Shown: one piece after another, positions 32,671 to 40,474 of the stretch
Position numbering within the stretch: the stretch's first letter is position 1
Layout of the letters: each line of letters begins with the position of its first letter
From: Nitrospirota bacterium
Lineage (GTDB): Bacteria; Nitrospirota; Thermodesulfovibrionia; Thermodesulfovibrionales; JdFR-88
Length of the DNA stretch: 64,000 nt
NCBI GenBank assembly: GCA_021789215.1
Contig: JAJYJS010000004.1
Location: 62,001 to 126,000 of the forward strand
Direction: 5' to 3'
Notes under the pieces: generated by a model
Database searches by the model: none
Seen by the model: only the letters and a program-made list of their open reading frames with translations
Told to the model about the DNA's origin: nothing
Translations under genes and position numbers: made by a program

Positions 32671-32958
32671 ATGAAATTTCTGAGCGTTCGGGACCTGAGG
32701 GGCAAGTCCGCCCAGGTCTGGAAAGAGCTTCCCAAGGAGAGGGAGATGATAGTTACTAGCAACGGGCGGCCAATCGCAATCCTTGCGGCGATAAACGAAT
32801 CGAACATTGAAGAATCTCTGGCGGCCTTCCGGCAGGCACGCGCGGCCGAAGCGGTCTTGTCGCTCCAGCGCGGCTCCGTGGCGCGCGGAAAAGACAAACT
32901 GACGATGGAGGACATAGACGCCCAAATCAAGGCCGTCCGCAAGCAGCGGAACCGATGA
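32671..32958 (+). CDS. Phd/YefM-type antitoxin
   Basis: A 95-aa antitoxin. The N-terminal DNA-binding fold reads MKFLSVRDLRGKSAQVWKELPKEREMIVTSNGRPIAILAAI, the Phd/YefM pattern, followed by an Ala- and Arg-rich tail expected to wrap the toxin. The ATG at 32671 is chosen over the track start because AAAGGAGG lies 8 nt upstream and the operator occupies the earlier sequence. It overlaps the PIN toxin gene by 4 nt. Confidence 0.88.
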   Translation: MKFLSVRDLRGKSAQVWKELPKEREMIVTSNGRPIAILAAINESNIEESLAAFRQARAAEAVLSLQRGSVARGKDKLTMEDIDAQIKAVRKQRNR

Positions 32959-33368
32959 ATATCGTCCTGGACACCAATGTCCTTGTTGCCGGCCTTCTGT
33001 CTCCCTTTGGCGCCTGCGGCGAGATCGTCCGCATGGTTTCCTCGGGCAAGCTGACACTCTCTTTCGACGCCAGAATTCTTGCCGAGTATGACGAGGTCTT
33101 GCGACGGCCCTGGTTCGGGTTTGAGGAGGAAAAGGTGGCGGCGCTTATGGAATACATTGTCCACAGCGGGAAGGCGGCAGCGTCGCTGCCCTGCGCGGAC
33201 CCACTGCCGGATGCCGATGATATGCCGTTCCTTGAGGCTGCCACGGCCAATAAAGCGGCATGCATAGTTACCGGAAATCAAAAACATTTTCCGGCTGGCC
33301 TGTGCCAGGGCGTTAAGGTTTTTTCTCCGAAGGAATTTCTTGTGTTTTACAAAAAACAAAAGCAATAA
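32955..33368 (+). CDS. PIN-domain ribonuclease toxin
   Basis: A 137-aa PIN toxin of the COG1569 type. Acidic Mg2+-binding residues: Asp6 in MNIVLDTNVLVAGLL, Glu in LAEYDEVLRRPWF, Asp in PLPDADDMPFLEAA. The strand CIVTGNQKHFP has Asn where many PIN domains have Asp, as is usual in this subfamily. PIN toxins cleave tRNA or other RNA. Start overlaps the antitoxin stop (ATGA), a standard VapBC-like layout. Confidence 0.9.
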   Translation: MNIVLDTNVLVAGLLSPFGACGEIVRMVSSGKLTLSFDARILAEYDEVLRRPWFGFEEEKVAALMEYIVHSGKAAASLPCADPLPDADDMPFLEAATANKAACIVTGNQKHFPAGLCQGVKVFSPKEFLVFYKKQKQ

Positions 33369-33439
33369 AAAGCATGGCTCCCTTTTTTGGATAATTTTGT
33401 ACCTATATATTGATAAATGATGACATTCTTATCCATTCT

Positions 33440-33530
33440 TTAAACCCTGAAAATACTCACGCTGCCCACCTTCTCCTTGCCGCTTTCCCATCTGGATACC
33501 GTAACCGGACTGACGGAGAGGAACCATAAA
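33440..33530 (-). pseudogene. Remnant of an XRE-type HTH gene
   Basis: On the minus strand the end of a longer ORF reads SVSPVTVSRWESGKEKVGS, which is an XRE/HigA recognition-helix motif. The residues before it are out of character, and it stops soon after. Upstream sequence matches no start of an HTH gene, so this is a truncated relic, probably of a third antitoxin or regulator. The remainder of 33369-33623 has no gene; it holds the 3' arm-like repeat and the promoter of tRNA-Leu. Confidence 0.5.
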
Positions 33531-33586
33531 AGACAGGATTTCTCTCGATGCCAGTTACAATCTGCTACACTAAGGTTGTTTCTTTG

Positions 33587-33616
33587 TTGACGGAAATCCG
33601 AAAAATCCTTTAAAAT
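33587..33616 (+). promoter_or_regulatory. Promoter of intact tRNA-Leu
   Basis: TTGACG, 18-nt spacer, TAAAAT, ending 7 nt before the tRNA. It lies inside the island and so appears to be element-supplied. Confidence 0.65.
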
Positions 33617-33623
33617 CAACCAT

Positions 33624-33709
33624 GCCGGAGTGGCGGAACTGGCAGACGCAAGGGACTTAAAATCCCTCGGGGGGGAACCCCCGTACGGGTTCAATTCCCG
33701 TCTCCGGCA
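33624..33709 (+). tRNA. tRNA-Leu (anticodon UAA)
   Basis: Complete 86-nt class II tRNA. The acceptor arms GCCGGAG and CTCCGGC pair perfectly; the anticodon stem AGGGA/TCCCT encloses CTTAAAA (anticodon TAA). There is a long variable arm (CGGGGGGGAACCCCCG type) and a GTTCAATTC T-loop. CCA is not encoded. A T-rich stretch follows. The 5' half is duplicated at 31593. Confidence 0.95.
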
Positions 33710-33800
33710 TTTTTGTTTTTAATTATTCGTCGAGTTACGGCAGCAGCATCTTTTAGAACATGTTTTGTAGCATCGGAAGGTAAAAAGAATCAGGAGCGGT

Positions 33801-34565
33801 TCAAATCCTGAACCTTCCCAACACCCTGTTTAGAAACTCCCTTGTCCTCGGGACTTTCGGGTCGGTGAATATCTCCGTTGGCGGGCCGGTCTCTATGATA
33901 TTTCCTTTATCGAATACCACCACCCTGTCGGCCGCTTCGTGCGCAAATCCCATCTCGTGAGTGGCAATAATGGTGGTCATCCCCCCGTCCACAAGTTTCC
34001 TTATCACGGAGAGCACCTCTCCGGCCATCTCCGGGTCAAGAGAGGACGTGGGTTCGTCAAAAAGCATCGCCTCCGGACGCATGGCAAGCGCCCTGGCTAT
34101 CGCGACGCGCTGCTGCTCGCCGCCTGAGAGCTGGCCTGGATAGCTGTTTATCTTGCCCTCAAGGTTTATCTGCCTCAATATCTCTCTCGCGTCCGCCACG
34201 GATTGCTCCCTGCTCATCCCAAGCACTCTCACAGGGGCCTCGATTATATTTTGCAGCACGGTCATATGCGGAAAAAGATTGAACTGCTGAAAGACCATTC
34301 CCAGCTTTAGCCTTACATTCCTTATCCTTTCAGCCTCCTGTTTCGAAGGCCGTTTGGAGTTTATGGAATGGAGCTCAATTCCGTCGACTATGACCTCGCC
34401 CCGCTCGAAAGTTTCGAGCCCGTTTATGCAGCGGAGCATCGTGCTCTTTCCACTTCCCGAAGGGCCGATAAGGACCACAGCCTCCCCTTTTTCCACCTGA
34501 ATGGAAATGCCCTGGAAGAGCGGGTGCGCCCCGTAGGATTTATAAAGGCCGTGGACGGTTATCAT
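33801..34565 (-). CDS. Polar amino-acid ABC transporter ATP-binding protein (GlnQ-like)
   Basis: A 254-aa ATPase. Walker [10 protein letters not shown] (about 33-41), Q-loop in [14 protein letters not shown], signature [15 protein letters not shown], Walker [15 protein letters not shown] and the switch His in [15 protein letters not shown] are all intact. The sequence is of the GlnQ/HisP type. Its start overlaps the upstream fused receptor-permease gene by 4 nt, so the two encode a complete importer. It powers uptake of an amino acid; the exact substrate is not readable. Confidence 0.93.
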   Translation of the reverse strand: MITVHGLYKSYGAHPLFQGISIQVEKGEAVVLIGPSGSGKSTMLRCINGLETFERGEVIVDGIELHSINSKRPSKQEAERIRNVRLKLGMVFQQFNLFPHMTVLQNIIEAPVRVLGMSREQSVADAREILRQINLEGKINSYPGQLSGGEQQRVAIARALAMRPEAMLFDEPTSSLDPEMAGEVLSVIRKLVDGGMTTIIATHEMGFAHEAADRVVVFDKGNIIETGPPTEIFTDPKVPRTREFLNRVLGRFRI

Positions 34566-36058
34566 CTCTGGTCTTTTTTAAGCCTTTTCTCCAGCCTCCG
34601 GGCCAGCAAGGAGAGCGGATAGCTCATCCCGAAGTAAAGGAGCGCGGTTATAAGCCCAAGCTGGAAGAAACGGAGCGTGCTTGCGGCAAGCATGCTGTAG
34701 GTCTTGGTAAGCTCCACCATCGCAATCACGGATACGAGGGAAGAGTCCTTGAACAGGGCGATGAAGTCGTTGGTTATGCCCGGAAGGGCAATCTTTACAG
34801 CCTGGGGCAGGATGACGCGCCTTACGGCGAGCCCCCTGGTCATGCCAAGTGTGAGCGCGGCCTCCATCTGGCCATTGGGCACGGCGTTTATCCCGGCCCG
34901 GTAAAGCTCGGCCTCATAAGCGGCGTAATTCATCCCAAGCCCCAGGAAAGCGGCCATCACGGGATTAAGAGAGATGCCGACGTTGGGCAGGCCATAATAA
35001 AGGATGAAAAGCTGTATGAGGAGCGGGGTCCCCCTGTAGACCTCTATATAAGACGTGGCAAGCCATTCAAAGGGCGGCCCGGCATAAAGACGCATCAGCG
35101 TAAGCAGAAGCCCAAGCCCAATGGCCAGGGCCATAGATGAAACTGAAATGAGCACCGTGACCCCGGCGCCCTTTAAAAGCATCGGGAAGAAGTTCTTTAC
35201 AGGCGCCCGCCGGCCCTCCTCCAGTGTCGTGGCGCCGGAATCCTCGAAAAAAGAGGCAAGCTTCTCCTGTTTTTTATTCCAGAGGCCCCATTTTTCATAG
35301 ATTTTTTTAAGCTCGCCCGTGCTGTAAAGTTTTGCCAGTATGCCGTCCAGCTTCTTTTTCAGCTCCGTATCGTTCTTGCGGACGGCTATTGCATAAAGCC
35401 CCTCCCCCACCGGCGGCCCGGCGTATTTCAGCTTTGGGTTGGGCTTTGCGTAATAGGCCGCTATCGGGAGGTCAAGCAGAACGGCATCCAGCCGGGAGAG
35501 CGCAAGGTCCTGATAGGGCTCCACCTGCCCGGAGTAAATCTTTACGTTCACGCCCCCCATGCCCATTAAAATATCCTGGGCCACCGTCCCTGAGAGCGTG
35601 CCAACCCTCCTGCCCTTCAGGTCCACGATGCTTTTTATATCCGTATTGTCCTTTTGCACTACAAGCTGTTCGGTGTAGATGTAATACGGCTCGCTGAAGA
35701 GGACATGGTTTTTTCTTCCTTCCGTAACCTCTATCCCGTTCATGGCGAAATCGAAGTCCCCGCGTTCGAGCGCCGGGATGAGGCTGTCCCAGGCATTCTG
35801 GGACTGCACGGCTTTAACGCCAAGTTCGTGGGCTATGGCATCAGCGAGGTCCACCTCGAAACCTATGATTTTAGAAGGGTCCCCGGGGTCCGGAAAAGCG
35901 TATGGCGCGCCGCCCTCGGCGTCAGCTCCCCAGAGAAGATAGCCGCGCTCTTTTATCCTTTCCAGCGTGCCCTCTTTTGGCTTCGGGGGCGCGGCCATGT
36001 ACATAATTACCCCTACCCCTGCCAGCAGAGAAAGAATCTTAAAAAAACGCCGCCGCAT
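34562..36058 (-). CDS. Fused substrate-binding protein and permease of an amino-acid ABC importer
   Basis: A 498-aa fusion. After an N-terminal signal or anchor (FFKILSLLAGVGVIMYMAA), a GlnH/HisJ-type receptor domain occupies about 30-250 (GYLLWGADAEGGAPYAFPDP..., IGFEVDLADAIAHELG). Then comes a GlnP/HisM-type permease with GVTVLISVSSMALAIGLGLLL and the EAA loop (EAALTLGMTRGLAVRRVILPQ). The start is taken at the ATG of MRRRFFK; the track's TTG start 12 codons earlier is unlikely. Fusing receptor and permease removes the need for a free periplasmic protein. Confidence 0.9.
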   Translation of the reverse strand: MRRRFFKILSLLAGVGVIMYMAAPPKPKEGTLERIKERGYLLWGADAEGGAPYAFPDPGDPSKIIGFEVDLADAIAHELGVKAVQSQNAWDSLIPALERGDFDFAMNGIEVTEGRKNHVLFSEPYYIYTEQLVVQKDNTDIKSIVDLKGRRVGTLSGTVAQDILMGMGGVNVKIYSGQVEPYQDLALSRLDAVLLDLPIAAYYAKPNPKLKYAGPPVGEGLYAIAVRKNDTELKKKLDGILAKLYSTGELKKIYEKWGLWNKKQEKLASFFEDSGATTLEEGRRAPVKNFFPMLLKGAGVTVLISVSSMALAIGLGLLLTLMRLYAGPPFEWLATSYIEVYRGTPLLIQLFILYYGLPNVGISLNPVMAAFLGLGMNYAAYEAELYRAGINAVPNGQMEAALTLGMTRGLAVRRVILPQAVKIALPGITNDFIALFKDSSLVSVIAMVELTKTYSMLAASTLRFFQLGLITALLYFGMSYPLSLLARRLEKRLKKDQR

Positions 36059-36189
36059 CGGTTTACGGTAAACCAATCCGGCCAAAAGCGTCAAGCAGGA
36101 GAGAGAGGGAATTCAGGACATTAATAATGCAAGGGTTTTTGAGTGATTCTTCGGTTCGCTCTGAATGACGTGCGAAAGCGCAAACGCAT

Positions 36190-36234
36190 GGGGAAGGGGA
36201 AAAGGCGGAAAACGCCCTTTCCCCTTCCCCTTTT
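36190..36234. terminator. Long hairpin, possible terminator
   Basis: An 18-bp inverted repeat, GGGGAAGGGG...CCCCTTCCCC with one mismatch and a 5-nt loop, is followed by TTTT on the plus strand. It lies downstream of the small lipoprotein gene (minus strand) and upstream of the ABC transporter operon. Confidence 0.6.
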
Positions 36235-36269
36235 GGAAATTACTTCCGGCCCTCTGCGGGAGCGGCCTT

Positions 36270-36428
36270 CTACTTGCCGGGCGCGTTGGTTGCGCCGGGG
36301 GCATTCGATGGCGCGGCAGGCGCGGGCGCTTCAGTCGGCGCCGGGGCCTCCTTCTTTTTGCAGGAAGTGAATGTCAGGAGTGAAAAAGCCATCAAAATGC
36401 TCAGGAACAGACTTACCAGATACTTCAT
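36270..36428 (-). CDS. Small Ala/Pro-rich lipoprotein, 52 aa (not in ORF track)
   Basis: The minus strand encodes a 52-aa protein: signal MKYLVSLFLSILMAFSLLTF, then TSC as the lipobox Cys (Cys23), KKKE, and a tail of alternating Pro, Ala, Thr and Asn (APAPTEAPAPAAPSNAPG). A perfect AAAAAGGAGGG lies about 6 nt upstream of the ATG, which strongly supports translation. The gene is below the track's length cut-off. Such short disordered lipoproteins are often envelope spacers; its function is unknown. The three long plus-strand ORFs here are shadows. Confidence 0.8.
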   Translation of the reverse strand: MKYLVSLFLSILMAFSLLTFTSCKKKEAPAPTEAPAPAAPSNAPGATNAPGK

Positions 36429-36606
36429 ATCATCCCTCCTTTTTATGCTGCGTTCAGATATCTCATCTCCGCGCAGATTTTTTATTTCATTATTTATGTG
36501 CCTGAATAAGGATTCACCACCTCCTCTTTTCAGGGCCGGAAAGAACAGGCATTTCTTTTTTCAGCGTTTTTTCCTTTTCAAAAGATTAGCAGAATCCAGC
36601 GGCAAG

Positions 36607-37110
36607 TCAAGAACGGGGGAGGAAGGCATCGGCGGGCCGGTCCAGGAGCGAATGATAATATTCCATGTCCAGTATCCGCCTCTTTATCTCCACGCTTGGA
36701 GAGTAGCCGCCCAGACCGCCGTTGGACTCTATAACCCTGTGGCACGGAAGCACAAGCGGTATGGGGTTCCTGGAGAGCGCCTGGCCGACGGCCCTCGATG
36801 CGCCGGGCCTGCCGACCCTTTCGGAAACCCACTTGTAAGTCCTGGTGCCGCCATAGGGTATCTCCCGCAGGCAAAGCCAGACGTCCTGCTCAAATTGGGT
36901 GCCGGAGAGCAGGACAACCGGGGACTTGAATTCCCTCAGTCCTCCGGCGAAATACGCATTGAATTCACTTATCAAAAGGGCCGGGGCCGCGCCCCTCTTG
37001 ACCCCCTGCGGCCTCTGGCCAAACGAAACGCCCGCAAGTTTTTTCCCGTCTTTAAGCAGAAGGTATATGACGCCAAATGGACTCTCTATGCGGTCAAAGA
37101 AGGTGTTCAT
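36607..37110 (-). CDS. ogt: Methylated-DNA-protein cysteine methyltransferase
   Basis: A suicide DNA-repair protein that moves the alkyl group from O6-alkylguanine to its own Cys. The 167-aa product has the active site LPCHRVIESNGGLGGYSPSVEIKRRILDME, with PCHRV being diagnostic, and the winged helix GTQFEQDVWLCLREIPYGGTRTYKWVSERVGRPGASRAVGQAL. Its N-terminus overlaps the upstream 77-aa gene by 17 nt. No ada-type regulatory domain is present. Confidence 0.95.
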   Translation of the reverse strand: MNTFFDRIESPFGVIYLLLKDGKKLAGVSFGQRPQGVKRGAAPALLISEFNAYFAGGLREFKSPVVLLSGTQFEQDVWLCLREIPYGGTRTYKWVSERVGRPGASRAVGQALSRNPIPLVLPCHRVIESNGGLGGYSPSVEIKRRILDMEYYHSLLDRPADAFLPRS

Positions 37111-37327
37111 CGCAAAGCCTCAGCCCGGCATAATAGCAGCAGAGTTCGCTGTCCAGGTCGTTTATGAATGATCTCTCTTCTCCATCCTCGAAGAGCACCC
37201 GCACAAGGCACGTCCCCCCCTCCAAAGCCGAGTGCTTCTCTTCCACCACCTCACCTATTCCCCAGAAACTGTACCTTATGTGCTGGACCTTGTCGCCCGG
37301 CCTGAGATACAGCCTTTTCCTGCGCAT
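37094..37327 (-). CDS. Small protein, DUF3553/CarD-like beta fold
   Basis: A 77-aa protein whose core (PGDKVQHIRYSFWGIGEVVEEKHS...CLVRVLFEDGEERSF) resembles the G-x-x-V-x-H...G-x-G-x-V pattern of DUF3553, CarD and UvrD-tail type SH3-like modules. The assignment is by pattern only. It ends inside the start of ogt (17-nt overlap), so it is probably co-transcribed with that repair gene, and a role in nucleic-acid binding would fit. Confidence 0.65.
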   Translation of the reverse strand: MRRKRLYLRPGDKVQHIRYSFWGIGEVVEEKHSALEGGTCLVRVLFEDGEERSFINDLDSELCCYYAGLRLCDEHLL

Positions 37328-37429
37328 GATACCTATTATAACAGTTGCAAACAGGCGGCTAAAAGCTTTCCAAAACGGCGTATTCTATGGTATAAAGTAA
37401 AGATGCCTTACCAACCCAAGGAGGAATGA

Positions 37430-38041
37430 ATGAAGAAAATAATGCTGGTTTTTTTGATGATGGCGCTCGCCCTCATCTCCTGCAACAGGCAGAAAACAGG
37501 GACCGAAACATCCGGGAGCGCCCCGTCCGCCAGCAGCCAGGCGTACCTGGCCAAGGTAAACGATGTGGTGATAACAAAACAGATGTATGACGAGGAGCTG
37601 AATGCGCTCCCCGAACAGCTCCGCCAAGTTTTCCTGAGGCAGGGCGGCCCGGAGGCATTCCTGAACGAGCTTGTGAACAAGGAGCTTCTCTACCAGGAGG
37701 CCAGGAAGAAAGGGCTTGATAAAGACCAGCGCCTTGCCAAGGCGGTTGAGGACTACAGGAAAATAACCATGGTAAAACTCCTGCTCCAGGACCAGATAGA
37801 GAACAAGACATCCGTATCCGATGACGATGTGAAGAAGTTCTACGACCAGAACAAGCAGGACTTCAAGGTGCTCTCAGGCAAGGACAAGGGCAAGACGGTA
37901 GATTTCGACATGGTAAAGGAGCTTATACGCCAGCGGCTCAATTCCAGGAGGCAGGAACAGGCGTTCAACGACTACCTGAACGGCCTCAAGAAATCCAACA
38001 AGGTGGAGATAAACCAGCAGGAAGTGAGCAAATTAAAGTAA
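37430..38041 (+). CDS. Lipoprotein with SurA-like chaperone N-domain
   Basis: A 203-aa lipoprotein: signal MKKIMLVFLMMALALISC (Cys18 lipobox LISC), a Ser/Gly linker, then a SurA-N type helical chaperone domain (YLAKVNDVVITKQMYDEELNALPEQLRQVFL..., ELVNKELLYQEARKKGLDKDQRL). The peptidyl-prolyl isomerase (rotamase) domain of full SurA/PrsA proteins is missing; the C-terminal part resumes with the usual final helix. It is likely a periplasmic holdase assisting outer-membrane proteins. A GGAGG Shine-Dalgarno lies before the ATG. Confidence 0.85.
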   Translation: MKKIMLVFLMMALALISCNRQKTGTETSGSAPSASSQAYLAKVNDVVITKQMYDEELNALPEQLRQVFLRQGGPEAFLNELVNKELLYQEARKKGLDKDQRLAKAVEDYRKITMVKLLLQDQIENKTSVSDDDVKKFYDQNKQDFKVLSGKDKGKTVDFDMVKELIRQRLNSRRQEQAFNDYLNGLKKSNKVEINQQEVSKLK

Positions 38042-38054
38042 AAAAAGCTTTTTT

Positions 38055-38681
38055 TCAGGCAAGCGGGATGCGGAAGCCGCAGGACGTGTCGCCCCGGGAA
38101 AGAGACGTCTGCTGCACGACCGGCGCTCCAAGCAGGTCTTTAAGGAGCTCTACCTCATAGAAGCAGGCCTCGTTGTATACGCTGGCAATCCTTGAAAGAG
38201 GGCAGTTGTACTTGCTAAGGACATAGTCGCTGCCCTCGGTCTTCAGCTCAACTATATAACCGTCGTTTTCAAGCAGCCTGGAAAGGGCCTTCAGCCTTTC
38301 GGAAAGAGGGCCGGCCCCGTTCAACTGGGAGCTTTTCTCCTTTAAAAGCCTTTCTTTCCTCATCCTGAAGAGCTCTTTTATCTTGCCCCGGCCGTCAAGG
38401 GCCTCGAGGTCCCTGAGCATGTCGATGGAAAACTGGTGGTAGCCTTTCGGGAAGATCTCGTCCGCCTTGTCGGTGAGCTTGTAGATGAAGACCGGACGGC
38501 CGATGCCGTGCTTCCTGGCCTCGTATTCGACCATGCCCTTGCGTTCAAGCGCCAGCAGGTGCTGCCTTATGCCCATGGGTGTAATTCCAACGTGTCTGCT
38601 TAAATCCTCCGCAGTGAGCCCCCCGGTCTTTTTAAGCAGCATGATAATCCGGTCCTTGGTTTGACCCTCTTCCATGCGCAT
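38055..38681 (-). CDS. SufR-like winged-helix regulator with C-terminal cysteines
   Basis: A 208-aa regulator. Residues 8-75 form a winged helix (GGLTAEDLSRHVGITPMGIRQHLLALERKGMVEYE). The C-terminal half carries Cys160, Cys173 and Cys201 in KYNCPLSRIASVYNEACFYE and GDTSCGFRI. SufR regulators bind an Fe-S cluster through four Cys spaced about C-x12-C-x13-C-x14-C. Here the first spacing fits, the third Cys position (about 187) is not Cys, and the last is close. It probably senses Fe-S status or another redox signal. Its target genes are not evident. Confidence 0.8.
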   Translation of the reverse strand: MRMEEGQTKDRIIMLLKKTGGLTAEDLSRHVGITPMGIRQHLLALERKGMVEYEARKHGIGRPVFIYKLTDKADEIFPKGYHQFSIDMLRDLEALDGRGKIKELFRMRKERLLKEKSSQLNGAGPLSERLKALSRLLENDGYIVELKTEGSDYVLSKYNCPLSRIASVYNEACFYEVELLKDLLGAPVVQQTSLSRGDTSCGFRIPLA

Positions 38682-38828
38682 GACGAAAAATTAACATAAT
38701 TTTATATTTTTGTAAATATTTTTTAAAAAAAAGCGAAAATCGCCTTTTTAGGCCGTTTTTGAGGTGGTATAATATTACAGGGAAAAAAAGGGGCAAAATA
38801 CGCGCAGAAAAATGACCCGGAGGTGCTG

Positions 38829-39620
38829 ATGATAGTCATAGCCGACAACCTGAACACCAGAAACAAGGCTTACATGTCCGCACTCGATGGCAGGGATGAA
38901 AAATACCTCCGGTCGATGGCCGGGAAGCTTGCAAGCGCCCATGCCGACGTGATAAATGTGCAGTGTTCGCTGGACGGCGCAGGCGACGAGGAAAGGCTGC
39001 CATGGGCCATTGAGGTAATCGAGAAGGCCGCCGGGGACCTGGTAATTTCCATAGACTCCAGAAATCTTGAGGCGGTAAGAAAATCGCTTAGCGTGGTCAG
39101 GAAGCCACCGCTTATTAATTATATGTCTGAAACGGAACCCGTGGACAGGGGAGAGCTTTTTTCGATAGTGCAAAGGGCGAAGGCTTATCTTGTGCTCAGG
39201 GCCTCAAGGGGCACCGTGCCGACCTCCTTTGAGGCGAAACTCCAGATACTGGAGGGACTGCTCGAAGAGGCCAACCGGAGCGACATCCCCAACGAAAGGC
39301 TTTTCCTCGACCCCTCCATAATCCATCTTGGAAGAGGCGCCGGGCAGGACCATATAGTGAACTCGCACGAATGCCTGCTTGCAATAAGAGAGATGGTAGA
39401 CCCTCCGGCAAGCACTATCGCCTGGATATCCAACATCTCTTCCGGCCTGCCCCGGAAGACAAAAAAGGCCGCGGAGACCAGCCTGCTCATATATCTTGCC
39501 GGGGCCGGGCTCGATGCTGCAATGGTGGACGTGCTGGATCCCGGCATCCAGAAGGCCCTCTACTTCATTAAATCATTCAGGGACGAGATAGTGTTCTCCC
39601 CTTCGGAATTGACTGCATAG
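38829..39620 (+). CDS. Pterin-binding methyltransferase (AcsE/MtrH-like)
   Basis: A 263-aa TIM-barrel protein of the methyltetrahydrofolate methyltransferase/DHPS-like family. Signs are N-terminal MIVIADNLNTRNKAYMSALDGRD, the barrel strands DVINVQCSL, DLVISIDSR, PLINYMS, YLVLRAS, RLFLDPSI and TIAWISNISSGLP, each with the pterin-contact Asp/Asn. The ATG at 38829 is used because CGGAGG lies 5 nt before it. Such enzymes move the methyl from CH3-THF to a corrinoid protein in the acetyl-CoA pathway. The role fits fhs and formate dehydrogenase in this window, but no corrinoid partner is nearby. Confidence 0.82.
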   Translation: MIVIADNLNTRNKAYMSALDGRDEKYLRSMAGKLASAHADVINVQCSLDGAGDEERLPWAIEVIEKAAGDLVISIDSRNLEAVRKSLSVVRKPPLINYMSETEPVDRGELFSIVQRAKAYLVLRASRGTVPTSFEAKLQILEGLLEEANRSDIPNERLFLDPSIIHLGRGAGQDHIVNSHECLLAIREMVDPPASTIAWISNISSGLPRKTKKAAETSLLIYLAGAGLDAAMVDVLDPGIQKALYFIKSFRDEIVFSPSELTA

Positions 39621-39624
39621 AGAC

Positions 39625-40470
39625 ATGCTCAGGCTTCATGACGGATTAAAGGAGATCATCAAAAAGGTCGCCACGACCCTCCCCAGGGACGTGGAGGAGG
39701 CGCTTGTTGCCGCATGCGAAAGAGAGCCCGAAGACAGCCCCTCAAGAAAGGCGCTCGAAAATATCCTTGAAAACGTGCGCACCGCAAAGAAAAACCAGCT
39801 CCCGTTGTGCCAGGACACGGGCACCCCTGTGTTCTACGCCAGCGTGCCCAAGGACCTGAGCTTCGATACGGTCGGGAAGTCCATATACGATGCCGTAAGG
39901 CTTGCCACCGAAAGCATACCTCTCAGGCCGAACGCGGTTGACGTGCTCACCGAGAAAAACAGCGGCGACAACACGGGCATTGCCTTCCCCGAGGTGCATT
40001 TTGAACAATCGGAGGAAGGGACGCTTTCAATAGACGTTGCCCTGAGAGGGGCGGGATGCGAGAACGCGGGCATGTTCTATAAACTGCCCGACGAAGGGCT
40101 CAAGGCCGAAAGGGACCTGGACGGGGTGCGCAGGTGCGTCCTCGACGCCATATACAGGATACAAGGCAGGGCCTGCCCGCCCTATACAGTAGGCGTGGGC
40201 ATCGCCGGGACAAGGCTGACAGCCGTGCGGCTCTCCAGAAAGGCACTGATGCGGAAGCTCGATGATGAATCCGGTGTGGGGGCGATACGGGAGCTTGAAC
40301 GCAGGCTGCTTGCCGGCATCAACAGGCTTGGCATAGGCGTAATGGGTTTTGGCGGCAACTGCACGGCCCTTGGCGTAAAGATAAACCATGCCCACAGGCA
40401 CACGGGCTCATATTTTGTCGATGTCTCCGTCGCCTGCTGGGCAAACAGGCGCGGAAGGCTGGTCTGGTAA
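39625..40470 (+). CDS. Class I fumarate hydratase, alpha subunit
   Basis: A 281-aa alpha subunit of the two-subunit, oxygen-sensitive [4Fe-4S] fumarase/L(+)-tartrate dehydratase family, interconverting fumarate and malate. The three cluster cysteines are in LPLCQDTGTPVFY, GAGCENAGMF and GFGGNCTALG. The beta subunit gene follows after 4 nt. Fumarase or tartrate dehydratase activity cannot be told apart by sequence; fumarase is more likely in a central-metabolism setting. It begins 4 nt after the methyltransferase gene. Confidence 0.93.
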   Translation: MLRLHDGLKEIIKKVATTLPRDVEEALVAACEREPEDSPSRKALENILENVRTAKKNQLPLCQDTGTPVFYASVPKDLSFDTVGKSIYDAVRLATESIPLRPNAVDVLTEKNSGDNTGIAFPEVHFEQSEEGTLSIDVALRGAGCENAGMFYKLPDEGLKAERDLDGVRRCVLDAIYRIQGRACPPYTVGVGIAGTRLTAVRLSRKALMRKLDDESGVGAIRELERRLLAGINRLGIGVMGFGGNCTALGVKINHAHRHTGSYFVDVSVACWANRRGRLVW

Positions 40471-40474
40471 AGCA

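Larger units (their letters stand above)
31593..33663. mobile_element. Small island inserted in tRNA-Leu(UAA), carrying two toxin-antitoxin modules
   Basis: The element is bounded by 41-bp direct repeats of the tRNA-Leu 5' half. It carries HigB/HigA-type and Phd/PIN modules and a broken XRE-type gene, but no integrase, so it is probably a deletion remnant or needs help in trans. Near both inner ends are copies of TACAAT(T)CTGCTACA (31766-31780 and 33556-33569), possible recombinase arm sites. The 5' half of the intact tRNA and its promoter appear to have been supplied by the element. Confidence 0.75.

Noticed and set aside
33440-33694. An 84-aa minus-strand gene
   Set aside because: Most of it is antisense to tRNA-Leu and noncoding sequence; only the last about 28 residues resemble an HTH, so it is listed as a remnant.
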